From contig JAILAA010000165.1 in NCBI GenBank assembly GCA_024681875.1, forward strand, positions 1 to 15,749: DNA of 15,749 nucleotides. The letters run 5' to 3'. Below are positions 5,172 to 12,558 of the stretch, one piece after another. The stretch comes from Prevotella sp. (lineage in GTDB: Bacteria > Bacteroidota > Bacteroidia > Bacteroidales > Bacteroidaceae). Numbering within the stretch: the first letter of the stretch is position 1; the number at the start of each line of letters is the position of its first letter. Both the position numbers and the translations under genes were made by a program. The notes under the pieces are model-generated. The model was not told where the DNA came from and did no database searches. It saw only the letters and a program-made list of their open reading frames with translations.

Positions 5172-8100
5172 ATGAGTATTGAGGAGCAACTACACCAGCG
5201 GATACTGATTCTTGACGGCGCCATGGGCACCAAGATTCAGTCTTTGGGCCTGACGGGCAACAACGACGCGTTGTGCCTGACACAACCTGACGTCATCGCC
5301 AACATCCACCGCCAGTACATTGAGGCGGGCGCCGACATCATCTCTACCAACACTTTTTCTTCTAACCGCATCAGCCAGCAGGAATACGGAATGGAAGACA
5401 AAGCCCGCCAGATGGCCTTCGAGGGTGCACGCATCGCCCGCCGCATAGCAGATGAGTCTCGCACCTCTCACCTCTCACCTCTCACCTCAAAAAGAATCTG
5501 GGTGGCCGGCTCGATGGGACCCACGTCGAAGTCGCTGTCCTTAGCCTCAGATATGAACAACCCTGCCCTGCGTACGATGGACTTTGATGACATGGCCGCC
5601 GCCTACTACGAACAGGCTGAGGCGCTAATAGAAGGCGGTGCCGACCTGCTACTGCTGGAAACCTGCTTCGACGCGCTGAACACAAAGGCTGCACTCTATG
5701 CCATTCTGCAGCTGAATGAGCGTCTGAAGAAAAAGATACCAGTCATGGTGTCGGCCACTGTCAACGACCGCAGCGGGCGCACTTTGACGGGTCAGACCCT
5801 CGAGGCTTTCTATGTCAGCATCTCTCACTATCCGTACTTGCTCAGCTTCGGCCTTAATTGCTCGTTTGGCGTCAGCGAATTGCGCCCATTCGTCGAGCAG
5901 TTGGCCAAGCATATCCCCGTCTTTTTCTCGCTGCACCCCAATGCCGGTCTGCCCAACGAGATGGGCGAATACGACGAACTGCCCGAATTCACGGCTTCCC
6001 ACCTGCGACAGATGGCTGAGGCTGGTCTACTGAACATCGCCGGCGGCTGCTGCGGCACCGACGAGCGCCATATCCGTGCTATCAGCGAGGCCCTGAAAGG
6101 GATTCCTCCAAGAAGTATGAGGTGTGAGGTGAGTGGTGAGGATTCTCCCCTTTTCCTCTCCGGCTTAGAGCCGCTCACCCTCCCCCAGCCTATGCTGACG
6201 AACATCGGTGAGCGCACCAACGTAGCCGGCTCACGCAAGTTCGCCCGCCTCATTGCCGAAAAGAAATACGACGAGGCCCTCAGCGTGGCACGCCAGCAGA
6301 TAGAGGGCGGCGCCAGCATCATCGACATCAACATGGACGATGCCATGCTCGACAGCCGTCAAGAGATGCTGACCTTCTGCCGCCACATCAGCAACGACCC
6401 TGCCGTGGGACGCGCCGTGCTGATGATAGACTCCAGCGACTGGTCTACCGTCGTGGCAGGCTTGAAGAACACCCAAGGCAAGTGCATTGTCAACAGCATC
6501 AGCCTGAAAAATGGCGAGGAGGACTTTCTTGAAAAGGCCCGCGAGCTGCGCCGATTGGGTGCCGCCGTGGTGGTAATGGCCTTCGACGAGGAGGGACAGG
6601 CCACCACCTACGAGCGCAAGACGGCCATCGCTCAACGTGCCTACCAGCTGTTGACCACCATCGGTTTCCCGCCGCAGGACATCATCTTCGACGTGAACAT
6701 CCTATCCGTCGGTACCGGTCTCAAGGAGCACCAGGCCTACGCCGTCGACTTCATCCATGCCGTCAAGTGGATCAAGGTCAATCTGCCCCTGGCAAAGACC
6801 AGCGGCGGCGTCAGCAACCTATCCTTCGCCTTCCGTGGAAACAACAGGGTACGTGAGGCCATGCACTCGGTCTTCCTCTATCATGCTGTACATGCCGGTC
6901 TCGACATGGCTATCGTCAATCCTGCCATGCTGCAGGTCTACGACGACATTGACCCCGTCTTGCTCAAGGCCGTCGAAGACGTCATCCTTAACACCGATGA
7001 CGATGCCACCGAGCGACTCATCGCCCAAGCCGAGGCAAGTGGTAAAAGCTGTGAGGTGAGAGGTGAAAGATTACCTTCATCGCAGAACAATTCTCTCACC
7101 TCTCACTCTTCACCTCTCACCACCATAGAAGAACGCCTCGCCTATGCCCTGACCAAAGGCGACAGCTCGCATCTGGCCGACGACATCCCCGAGGCGCTGA
7201 AGAAATACGGACGTCCCATCGACGTGATAGAAAAGCCGCTGATGCAGGCCATGGAGCACATCGGCCAGCTTTTCGGCGAAGGCAAGATGTTCCTGCCGCA
7301 AGTAGTGAAATCGGCACAGGTGATGAAGGATGCGGTAGCCTTGCTTATCAAGGAAGAGGAAAGTGGAGAGTGGAAAGAGGAAAGCACACGTCCTTGCATA
7401 GTGCTGGCCACCGCCAACGGCGATGTGCACGACATCGGCAAAAACATCGTAGGCATCGTGCTCGGGTGCAACGGCTTCGACGTTGTCGACCTCGGCGTGA
7501 TGGTGCCCGGCGAAACCATCCTCGAAGAGACGATAAAGAGAAAGCCATGCCTTGTGGGCATCAGCGGCCTCATCACACCTTCGCTGAAAGAGATGGAGAA
7601 ACTGTGTCAGCTCTTCCAGCATGAGGGTTTGCAAACGCCCATCGTCGTCGGTGGTGCCACCACATCGCTTCTGCATACCGCTGTCAAGCTTGCACCCCTC
7701 TACGACGGTGGTGTCATCTACGGTGGCGATGCCTCGCAGACCTCTCTCATTGCTAAGCGCCTGCAGATGGATGCTGCTGCCGCCATTGCCCAGATCAAGG
7801 CTGAACAGGAAGAGATGCGCAATGCCTACGAGGAACATCACGCTCCGCTGACGCCATATGAAGAGGCAAATAAGAAGACCCACCACCAGCCCCTCAAGAC
7901 CCACCCCCAACCCCTCCCTGTGAGGGAGGGGTTGGGGGTGGGTCCTCTGGGGCTGGGTCTCCTTCTCCCCCTCATCGACTGGCGTATGTTCCTCCTGTTC
8001 TGGGGCTTCAAGGGCGAGACGCTGCCGCAACTGCTCGTCAACCCTGAGGCAGAACGCACACTGGCCGAAGGCAAACAATACTTGAAGGATGCCATCGAGA

Positions 8101-8693
8101 AGAACGGCATTGAGGTGCTGGCACTTCTCCACTTCGAGCAAGCCACAAGCCGTGGCAACGACATTGTATTAGCCGACGGCACCATTCTGCCCATGCTACG
8201 CAGCCAAAGCGCCACAAGCCATTACCTCTGCCTTTCCGACTACTACGACGAGCAGCAGCCATCGCCCATTGGCCTGTTCACTGTTGTCGCCCGTCCCACT
8301 ATCGAGCCCGCCAATGATGCTGAGCGACTGATGAACCACGCCCTCTGCGCACGTCTGGCTGAGGCCGCTGCCGAATACCTGCAACGTTCTTCTACTGGCG
8401 AGGAACAATCCATGTTAAGAGTCGCTTTCGGCTACGCCACATGCCCAGACCATTCGCTGAAGCGTATTGTCATCGACCGCTTGGATGCAGAGCGCAAGCT
8501 GGGCATCACCCTCACAGACCACTACTCCATACAGCCCTCAACGTCGGTCTGCGGCCTCTTCATCTGTCATCCCGAGGCCCGTTACTTCCCCGTCGGTCGC
8601 ATCGACCGTGACCAGCTCATCGACTACTGTCGCCGCCGTGGTATCACCGTCAGCGAAGGCGAGCAGCTTCTCTCAAAACACATCGCCCATTAA
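5172..8693 (+). CDS. metH: Cobalamin-dependent methionine synthase with in-frame repeat insertions
   Basis: This 1173-residue enzyme transfers a methyl group from methyltetrahydrofolate through methylcobalamin to homocysteine. All modules are present. The homocysteine/zinc domain (about 1-310) has zinc cysteines C230 (GLNCSFG) and C293/C294 (GGCCGTD). The pterin domain (about 339-600) begins at NIGERTNVAGSRKF. The cobalamin cap domain starts near E653. The B12 domain has DVHDIG with D751 and axial H753. The SAM-dependent activation domain (about 933-1165) has PLIDW, RVAFGYATCPDH and SIQPSTSVCGLF...HPEARYF. The frame is intact, but five repeat tracts add residues at about 97-105, 316-324, 627-651, 729-738 and 901-931. 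These are near linkers and spare the catalytic motifs. nhaC follows after 8 bases, so the two are probably one transcript. It is probably functional; whether the inserts affect activity is unknown. Confidence 0.96.
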   Translation: MSIEEQLHQRILILDGAMGTKIQSLGLTGNNDALCLTQPDVIANIHRQYIEAGADIISTNTFSSNRISQQEYGMEDKARQMAFEGARIARRIADESRTSHLSPLTSKRIWVAGSMGPTSKSLSLASDMNNPALRTMDFDDMAAAYYEQAEALIEGGADLLLLETCFDALNTKAALYAILQLNERLKKKIPVMVSATVNDRSGRTLTGQTLEAFYVSISHYPYLLSFGLNCSFGVSELRPFVEQLAKHIPVFFSLHPNAGLPNEMGEYDELPEFTASHLRQMAEAGLLNIAGGCCGTDERHIRAISEALKGIPPRSMRCEVSGEDSPLFLSGLEPLTLPQPMLTNIGERTNVAGSRKFARLIAEKKYDEALSVARQQIEGGASIIDINMDDAMLDSRQEMLTFCRHISNDPAVGRAVLMIDSSDWSTVVAGLKNTQGKCIVNSISLKNGEEDFLEKARELRRLGAAVVVMAFDEEGQATTYERKTAIAQRAYQLLTTIGFPPQDIIFDVNILSVGTGLKEHQAYAVDFIHAVKWIKVNLPLAKTSGGVSNLSFAFRGNNRVREAMHSVFLYHAVHAGLDMAIVNPAMLQVYDDIDPVLLKAVEDVILNTDDDATERLIAQAEASGKSCEVRGERLPSSQNNSLTSHSSPLTTIEERLAYALTKGDSSHLADDIPEALKKYGRPIDVIEKPLMQAMEHIGQLFGEGKMFLPQVVKSAQVMKDAVALLIKEEESGEWKEESTRPCIVLATANGDVHDIGKNIVGIVLGCNGFDVVDLGVMVPGETILEETIKRKPCLVGISGLITPSLKEMEKLCQLFQHEGLQTPIVVGGATTSLLHTAVKLAPLYDGGVIYGGDASQTSLIAKRLQMDAAAAIAQIKAEQEEMRNAYEEHHAPLTPYEEANKKTHHQPLKTHPQPLPVREGLGVGPLGLGLLLPLIDWRMFLLFWGFKGETLPQLLVNPEAERTLAEGKQYLKDAIEKNGIEVLALLHFEQATSRGNDIVLADGTILPMLRSQSATSHYLCLSDYYDEQQPSPIGLFTVVARPTIEPANDAERLMNHALCARLAEAAAEYLQRSSTGEEQSMLRVAFGYATCPDHSLKRIVIDRLDAERKLGITLTDHYSIQPSTSVCGLFICHPEARYFPVGRIDRDQLIDYCRRRGITVSEGEQLLSKHIAH
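5462..5488 (+). repeat. Heptamer tract 1 in metH (CACCTCT x 3.9)
   Basis: Three perfect CACCTCT units are followed by CACCTC, 27 bases in total. It encodes residues 97-105 in the Hcy domain, just before the conserved VAGSMGP strand, so it lies in a surface loop. Confidence 0.95.
6118..6140 (+). repeat. Heptamer tract 2 in metH (TGAGGTG type)
   Basis: TGAGGTG, TGAGGTG, AGTGGTG and AGG form about three heptamers. They resemble the complement of the tract 1 unit. They encode residues 316-323 in the linker between the Hcy and pterin domains. Confidence 0.75.
7051..7120 (+). repeat. Heptamer tract 3 in metH: inverted heptamer arrays around a 21-base spacer
   Basis: The left array (7051-7071) is GTGAGGT, GAGAGGT, GAAAGAT. 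The right array (7093-7120) is CTCTCAC, CTCTCAC, TCTTCAC, CTCTCAC. The two contain a perfect 13-bp inverted repeat, 7055-7067 with 7109-7121. The tract encodes residues 627-651, between the pterin domain and the cobalamin cap. Confidence 0.92.
7358..7385 (+). repeat. Heptamer tract 4 in metH (GGAAAGT type)
   Basis: Four consecutive heptamers: GGAAAGT, GGAGAGT, GGAAAGA, GGAAAGC. They encode residues about 729-738, between the cap and the B12 domain. Confidence 0.85.
7875..7964 (+). repeat. Palindromic in-frame repeat element in metH
   Basis: Two tandem 21-mers (7875-7895 and 7896-7916, 19 of 21 identical) are followed by their inverted copies (7926-7946 and a degraded copy from 7947). The core is a perfect 21-bp inverted repeat, 7899-7919 with 7923-7943, around a 3-base loop. 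An outer 8-bp pair joins 7886-7893 with 7949-7956. It encodes residues about 901-931, including THPQPLPVREGLGVG, in the linker before the activation domain. The second inverted copy appears to have lost about 6 bases, which preserves frame. Confidence 0.93.
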
Positions 8694-8701
8694 ATACACA
8701 C

Positions 8702-10138
8702 ATGACCCAACATCCTCTACCCCACCCGCTTGTTGCCGCCATCCCTGTTGTGGTACTCATCGGCTTTCTGGCCATAGCCATCACACTATTTGGCAGCGAT
8801 TCACTCAGCGGCGGCAGCCAGATAGCGCTGTTGATGGGTATGGCTGTCTGCGTGTGTATCTCAATGGCCGTTTACCATGTTTCTTGGCAGACGTTTGAGC
8901 TACAGATAAAAAAAACGCTTGGCGAGGTATCCATTACCCTGCTTATTTTGCTGTGCGTGGGCATGTTGTCGGGGGCGTGGATGATAAGCGGCATTGTGCC
9001 TACACTTATCTATTATGGTGTGCAGGTGATGTCGCCGCAGTTTTTCCTTGTATCGGCATGTGTCATCTGCGCCCTGGTATCGCTGTTGTCGGGCAGTTCG
9101 TGGACTACTATCGCCACCATCGGCGTTGCACTTTTGGGCATCAGCCATGCGCTGGGTGTGTCGGAGGCTTGGACGGCAGGCGCCATCATCTCGGGCGCCT
9201 ATTTCGGCGACAAGATGTCGCCGCTCAGCGACACCACCATTCTGGCATCATCGGCCACGGGTACTGATCTCTTCACCCACATTCGCTATATGATGCTTAC
9301 CACCACACCCACGTTCATTATCACGCTTATCATTTTCTTTTTTGCGGGCTTGGGGTTCGGTGAAGGAACGGAGTTGCAAGTGGGCCAGTACACCGAGGGT
9401 CTTTCTCATACCTTTAACATCTCGCTGTGGACACTACTGGTGCCCTTGTTCACAGGTGTACTCATTGCCCATCGCGTGCCCTCACTCATCGTACTCTTCC
9501 TCTCGGCGGTAATGGCTGGCATCGTGGCCATCATCTTCCAGCCACACATTCTCAACGAGATTGGTGACGGATTATTAAAGGGTCTTGCCATCACCTATTA
9601 TGGTGCCACGGCCGTTGACACTGGCGATGCCTCACTCAACGAACTTGTTTCCACTGGTGGTATGGCAGGTATGCTTAACACCATCTGGCTCATCCTTTGT
9701 GCCATGTGCTTTGGCGCTGCAATGGTGGCAAGCCGTATGATAGAGAGCCTCACTGGTGTCATTGTCCGCTTTGTACGAAGCCGTCTCAGCCTCGTCACGT
9801 CAACCGTTGGAACCGGCATCTTCCTCAACGTCACCACAGGCGACCAGTTCATCTCCATTGTGCTCAATGCCGACATATATAAAGAGGTGTACCGTCGGCA
9901 GGGTTACGAGTCGCGACTGTTGAGCCGCACCACTGAAGACGCAGCCACCGTCACTTCAGTGCTTATTCCCTGGAACACCTGCGGTATGACGCAGTCCACC
10001 GTTCTCGGTGTTTCCACGCTGACCTACCTGCCCTATTGCTTCTTCAACCTCATCAGTCCATTGATGAGCATCTTTGTTGCCGCCATTGGATGGCGTATAC
10101 GGAAACACGAAGTAGAACAAACTGTCAATGATGAATAG
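8702..10138 (+). CDS. nhaC: NhaC-type sodium/proton antiporter family protein
   Basis: This 478-residue polytopic inner-membrane transporter has about 11-12 hydrophobic segments (for example 11-30, 41-58, 78-95, 113-130). Family landmarks are GSSWTTIATIG (131-141) and SGAYFGDKMSPLSDTT (164-179), and later TAVDTGDASLNEL. The NhaC group exchanges Na+ for H+, while relatives exchange organic acids or amino acids, so the substrate is not certain. It starts 8 bases after the metH stop and its own stop overlaps the next gene, implying co-transcription with metH. No promoter box is evident at the junction. Confidence 0.88.
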   Translation: MTQHPLPHPLVAAIPVVVLIGFLAIAITLFGSDSLSGGSQIALLMGMAVCVCISMAVYHVSWQTFELQIKKTLGEVSITLLILLCVGMLSGAWMISGIVPTLIYYGVQVMSPQFFLVSACVICALVSLLSGSSWTTIATIGVALLGISHALGVSEAWTAGAIISGAYFGDKMSPLSDTTILASSATGTDLFTHIRYMMLTTTPTFIITLIIFFFAGLGFGEGTELQVGQYTEGLSHTFNISLWTLLVPLFTGVLIAHRVPSLIVLFLSAVMAGIVAIIFQPHILNEIGDGLLKGLAITYYGATAVDTGDASLNELVSTGGMAGMLNTIWLILCAMCFGAAMVASRMIESLTGVIVRFVRSRLSLVTSTVGTGIFLNVTTGDQFISIVLNADIYKEVYRRQGYESRLLSRTTEDAATVTSVLIPWNTCGMTQSTVLGVSTLTYLPYCFFNLISPLMSIFVAAIGWRIRKHEVEQTVNDE

Positions 10139-11540
10139 GATAACAAGAATGGTGTTGCTGCTCGCTCTATTGAGCACTGCAACGATGAGCGCACAAGACG
10201 CAGCGCTGAAGCCACGGCTTGTGGTATGCACAGACATTGCACCAGCCGATCTGGAACCCGACGACATGGAGTCGATGGTACATCTGTTGGTCTATGCCGA
10301 TATGTTCGAGATAGAGGCCTTGATCACCTCGGTAGGCTGGAACTGCGACCCATACCCCAAGGAATGGGCGCAATACCTGCAACGGGTGATTGATGCCTAC
10401 GGAAAAGACGTTACAAACCTGATGAGGCGCTCTGCCCAGACGTATTTTCTCCCGCTTGAAGAAGAGAACGGACGCCAGCAAATCGGCTACTGGCCCAGTG
10501 CAGAGTATATCAGGAGCCGTGCTGTCATGGGCAGTGAACGAGGCGGCATCAAGGTGATTGGCGAAGGCAATGACTCGCCAGGCAGCGAGCTGCTGATACG
10601 TCTGGCCGACGAGGACGACCCCAGGCCCATCTATGTGGCTGCGTGGGGCGGAGCGAACACGTTGGCACAGGCCATTTGGCGCGTAAAGCAGACACGAACA
10701 CCTGAAGAAGTAAAACGCTTTGTCCGCAAGTTCCGCCTCTATACTATCACCGACCAGGACATGGACTACGCCCACCGCATGGACCGTGCCCGCAGCTCAC
10801 ATCAATGGCTGCGTCAGGAGTTCAAGGACGACTTGCAGTTTATCTGGGACGAAGGTACGTGGCAGGAGCAGTGCGAACTGGGGAAAAAACACTGGACGCT
10901 GCACCAACAGAATATCCAGACAAAAGGAGCGTTGGGCAAGGAATATCCTGACTACAAATGGGGCGTGGAAGGCGACACGCCAAGCTTTCTCTACGTATTG
11001 CCCAACGGCCTCAACGACCCTGAAGACCCCTCGCAGGCTGGTTGGGCAGGCTACCACCAGCGTGGTCTCTGCCCTGATTCGCTCACCACAGCGTGGACCA
11101 GCTGTCGGGAGCCAGTACGCAGCATAAGCATCGGCTATAAACAGCGCTTCTATACCGACGAGCTCAATGATTTTCTGGCTCGTATGCAGTGGGCTGACGA
11201 GGGCAAGGGCAATCATAATCCCATAGTGGAAGTAAATGGTCATAAAGGCCCATCGTCCCTTGTGCTTCACGTCAAGGCAGGCGAGACGATCAGCTTGGAT
11301 GCCTCGCAATCTTCTGCCCCCCACTCCAACGCCCTCGATTATCTCTGGTGGCAACAGCCAGAGATGGGAACGGCAAAGATGGTCATTGGCAACGCAGAGA
11401 AGGCTGTCACTACCGTCCGCATCCCTGCCGATGCCACTGGCCAGACCCTCCACTTGATTTGCGAAGTTCGCAATCAGGGTACCTTCAACCTGAAATCCTA
11501 CCAAAGAGTCATCTTCGTTATAGAACATGATGTTAACTAA
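10128..11540 (+). CDS. Exported Sde182/DUF1593 protein (nucleoside-hydrolase-like plus beta-sandwich)
   Basis: This 470-residue protein has a signal peptide (about 1-22, ending STATMSAQ), so it is exported. The N-terminal domain (about 28-340) resembles nucleoside hydrolases. VVCTDIAPADLEPDDMESM (32-50) has the acidic cluster that in that fold binds metal and ribose, and YVAAWGGANTLAQ (169-181) is a family landmark. The C-terminal region (about 355-470) is a probable Ig-like beta-sandwich (HNPIVEVNG, AGETISLDAS, DYLWWQQ). Members are annotated as cellulose-binding Sde182 proteins; I infer action on a glycoside, with unknown substrate. Two adjacent ATGs (10128, 10131) lie inside the nhaC 3' end, so translation is likely coupled to nhaC. 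No terminator is visible after it. Confidence 0.87.
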   Translation: MMNRITRMVLLLALLSTATMSAQDAALKPRLVVCTDIAPADLEPDDMESMVHLLVYADMFEIEALITSVGWNCDPYPKEWAQYLQRVIDAYGKDVTNLMRRSAQTYFLPLEEENGRQQIGYWPSAEYIRSRAVMGSERGGIKVIGEGNDSPGSELLIRLADEDDPRPIYVAAWGGANTLAQAIWRVKQTRTPEEVKRFVRKFRLYTITDQDMDYAHRMDRARSSHQWLRQEFKDDLQFIWDEGTWQEQCELGKKHWTLHQQNIQTKGALGKEYPDYKWGVEGDTPSFLYVLPNGLNDPEDPSQAGWAGYHQRGLCPDSLTTAWTSCREPVRSISIGYKQRFYTDELNDFLARMQWADEGKGNHNPIVEVNGHKGPSSLVLHVKAGETISLDASQSSAPHSNALDYLWWQQPEMGTAKMVIGNAEKAVTTVRIPADATGQTLHLICEVRNQGTFNLKSYQRVIFVIEHDVN

Positions 11541-11542
11541 AC

Positions 11543-11566
11543 ACGAAGAAACGAAGAGACGAAGAT
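11543..11566 (+). repeat. Three 8-bp tandem repeats ACGAAGAx
   Basis: ACGAAGAA, ACGAAGAG and ACGAAGAT stand in tandem right after the stop codon of the Sde182-family gene. Confidence 0.8.
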
Positions 11567-11568
11567 AA

Positions 11569-11673
11569 TCAAGGGAACGCGTACAACCAGTATTCACCAA
11601 GCGCACACAGCACACCGTCGACCCCTACGACATGGCGCAGTGGCTCCGCATGAGTTCACACACTCCGAAATAA
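11569..11673 (+). pseudogene. Orphan C-terminal coding fragment, 34 codons
   Basis: An open stretch follows the stop at 11566-11568 and ends at TAA 11671-11673. It contains the protein-like segment FTKRTQHTVDPYDMAQWLRM and has no upstream start. It reads like the end of a larger protein whose front is missing. I do not recognise the family. The tandem repeat just upstream may mark the deletion or insertion point. The stretch is short, so chance cannot be excluded. Confidence 0.3.
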
Positions 11674-11691
11674 AGACCTATAGGTCAGTCT
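11673..11691 (-). terminator. Weak hairpin at the end of the SDR gene
   Basis: The 12-bp palindrome GACCTATAGGTC (11675-11686) contains the SDR stop codon. On the minus strand it is followed by a broken T-run (TTTATTT). The stem is short, so it is a weak candidate; it could act in both directions for the converging genes. Confidence 0.3.
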
Positions 11692-12442
11692 TTCTCACAA
11701 TCACGCTGCCACTGGCCTGGTGAGTAGCCAAGACCAGCACCTCTGCTATCTGCACATGGTTGGGGGCATTGGCTGCATATACAGCTACATCGGCAATATC
11801 GTCGCCGGTAAGAGGCTTGATTCCTTTATAGACATTGGCGGCACGGTCATTGTCGCCATGAAAACGGATATTGCTGAAGTTGGTCTCAACAAGACCTGGC
11901 TTCAGATGGGTTACACGTATTGCAGTATCTGCCACATCGATGCGCAATCCATCGGAAAGGGCTTTTACTGCCGCTTTAGTGGCACAGTAGACATTGCCTC
12001 CTGCATAGGCAGCATCGCCTGCTACAGAGCCAATATTTATGATGTGTCCGCGATTGCGCTGCACCATACCTGGTACCACAAGCCTTGTCATAGTCAACAG
12101 ACCTTTGATGTTGGTATCAATCATCGTTTCCCAATCATCAGGATTGCCTTCATATTCAGGTTCGAGTCCAAGAGCCAGTCCTGCATTGTTTACCAGGACA
12201 TCCACCTCCTGCCATTCTGCAGGAAGCATCTCGATAGACTTCGAAGCCATCTCACGGTTTCTCACGTCGAAGGCCAATGTCAACACATCAGAGCCTTTCT
12301 CTGCCAGTTCTCTCTTGATATCTGCCAGACGGCTTTCGTTTCTACCTGTGAGAATCAGTCGGTCACCGTTCTCGGCAAATTTTCTTGCACAAGCCAGACC
12401 TATTCCGCTTGTAGCACCTGTTATCAATACAATCTTATTCAT
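11678..12442 (-). CDS. Short-chain dehydrogenase/reductase (YdfG-like)
   Basis: This 254-residue classical SDR is an NAD(P)H-dependent oxidoreductase of the cytosol. The Rossmann dinucleotide motif TGATSGIG lies at 8-15, NNAG at 85-88, the active-site Ser at 139 (IGSVAGDAAY), the YxxxK pair at Y152/K156, and Asn at 111. The TGRNESRL segment after beta-2 (32-39) suggests NADPH preference. The closest named type I recall is YdfG, an NADP-dependent 3-hydroxy acid / L-allo-threonine dehydrogenase, but SDR substrates cannot be read from sequence. No -7 box was found in the 116 bases upstream, so it may be read from the YARHG gene promoter in the same direction. Confidence 0.92.
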   Translation of the reverse strand: MNKIVLITGATSGIGLACARKFAENGDRLILTGRNESRLADIKRELAEKGSDVLTLAFDVRNREMASKSIEMLPAEWQEVDVLVNNAGLALGLEPEYEGNPDDWETMIDTNIKGLLTMTRLVVPGMVQRNRGHIINIGSVAGDAAYAGGNVYCATKAAVKALSDGLRIDVADTAIRVTHLKPGLVETNFSNIRFHGDNDRAANVYKGIKPLTGDDIADVAVYAANAPNHVQIAEVLVLATHQASGSVIVRKTDL

Positions 12443-12558
12443 TATCGTTAGTTTGAGGATACCGCATCGCGGTCTTGCTGATGGAATGATTACATCAAGT
12501 CCATACGGGCAGGCTGTGAAGCTGCTGAAAAATCATCAGAAAGCATAGCTGGCTCCGA

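Noticed and set aside
5462..5488. CRISPR array from repeated CACCTCT units
   Set aside because: The units are contiguous heptamers without spacers and are translated within metH.
7110..8141. Long open frame of 343 codons on the minus strand inside metH
   Set aside because: It is antisense to clearly conserved metH domains and has no family features; GC-rich codon bias creates such mirror frames.
10797..11615. Minus-strand frame of 272 codons opposite the Sde182-family gene
   Set aside because: It is antisense to a signal-peptide-bearing family member and shows no recognisable domain.
11720..12451. Plus-strand frame of 243 codons opposite the SDR gene
   Set aside because: The SDR on the other strand has every expected motif; the plus frame is Cys/His-rich without pattern.
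12461..12473. Terminator between the YARHG and SDR genes
   Set aside because: The ACCGC/GCGGT hairpin has only 5 bp and no T-run on either strand.
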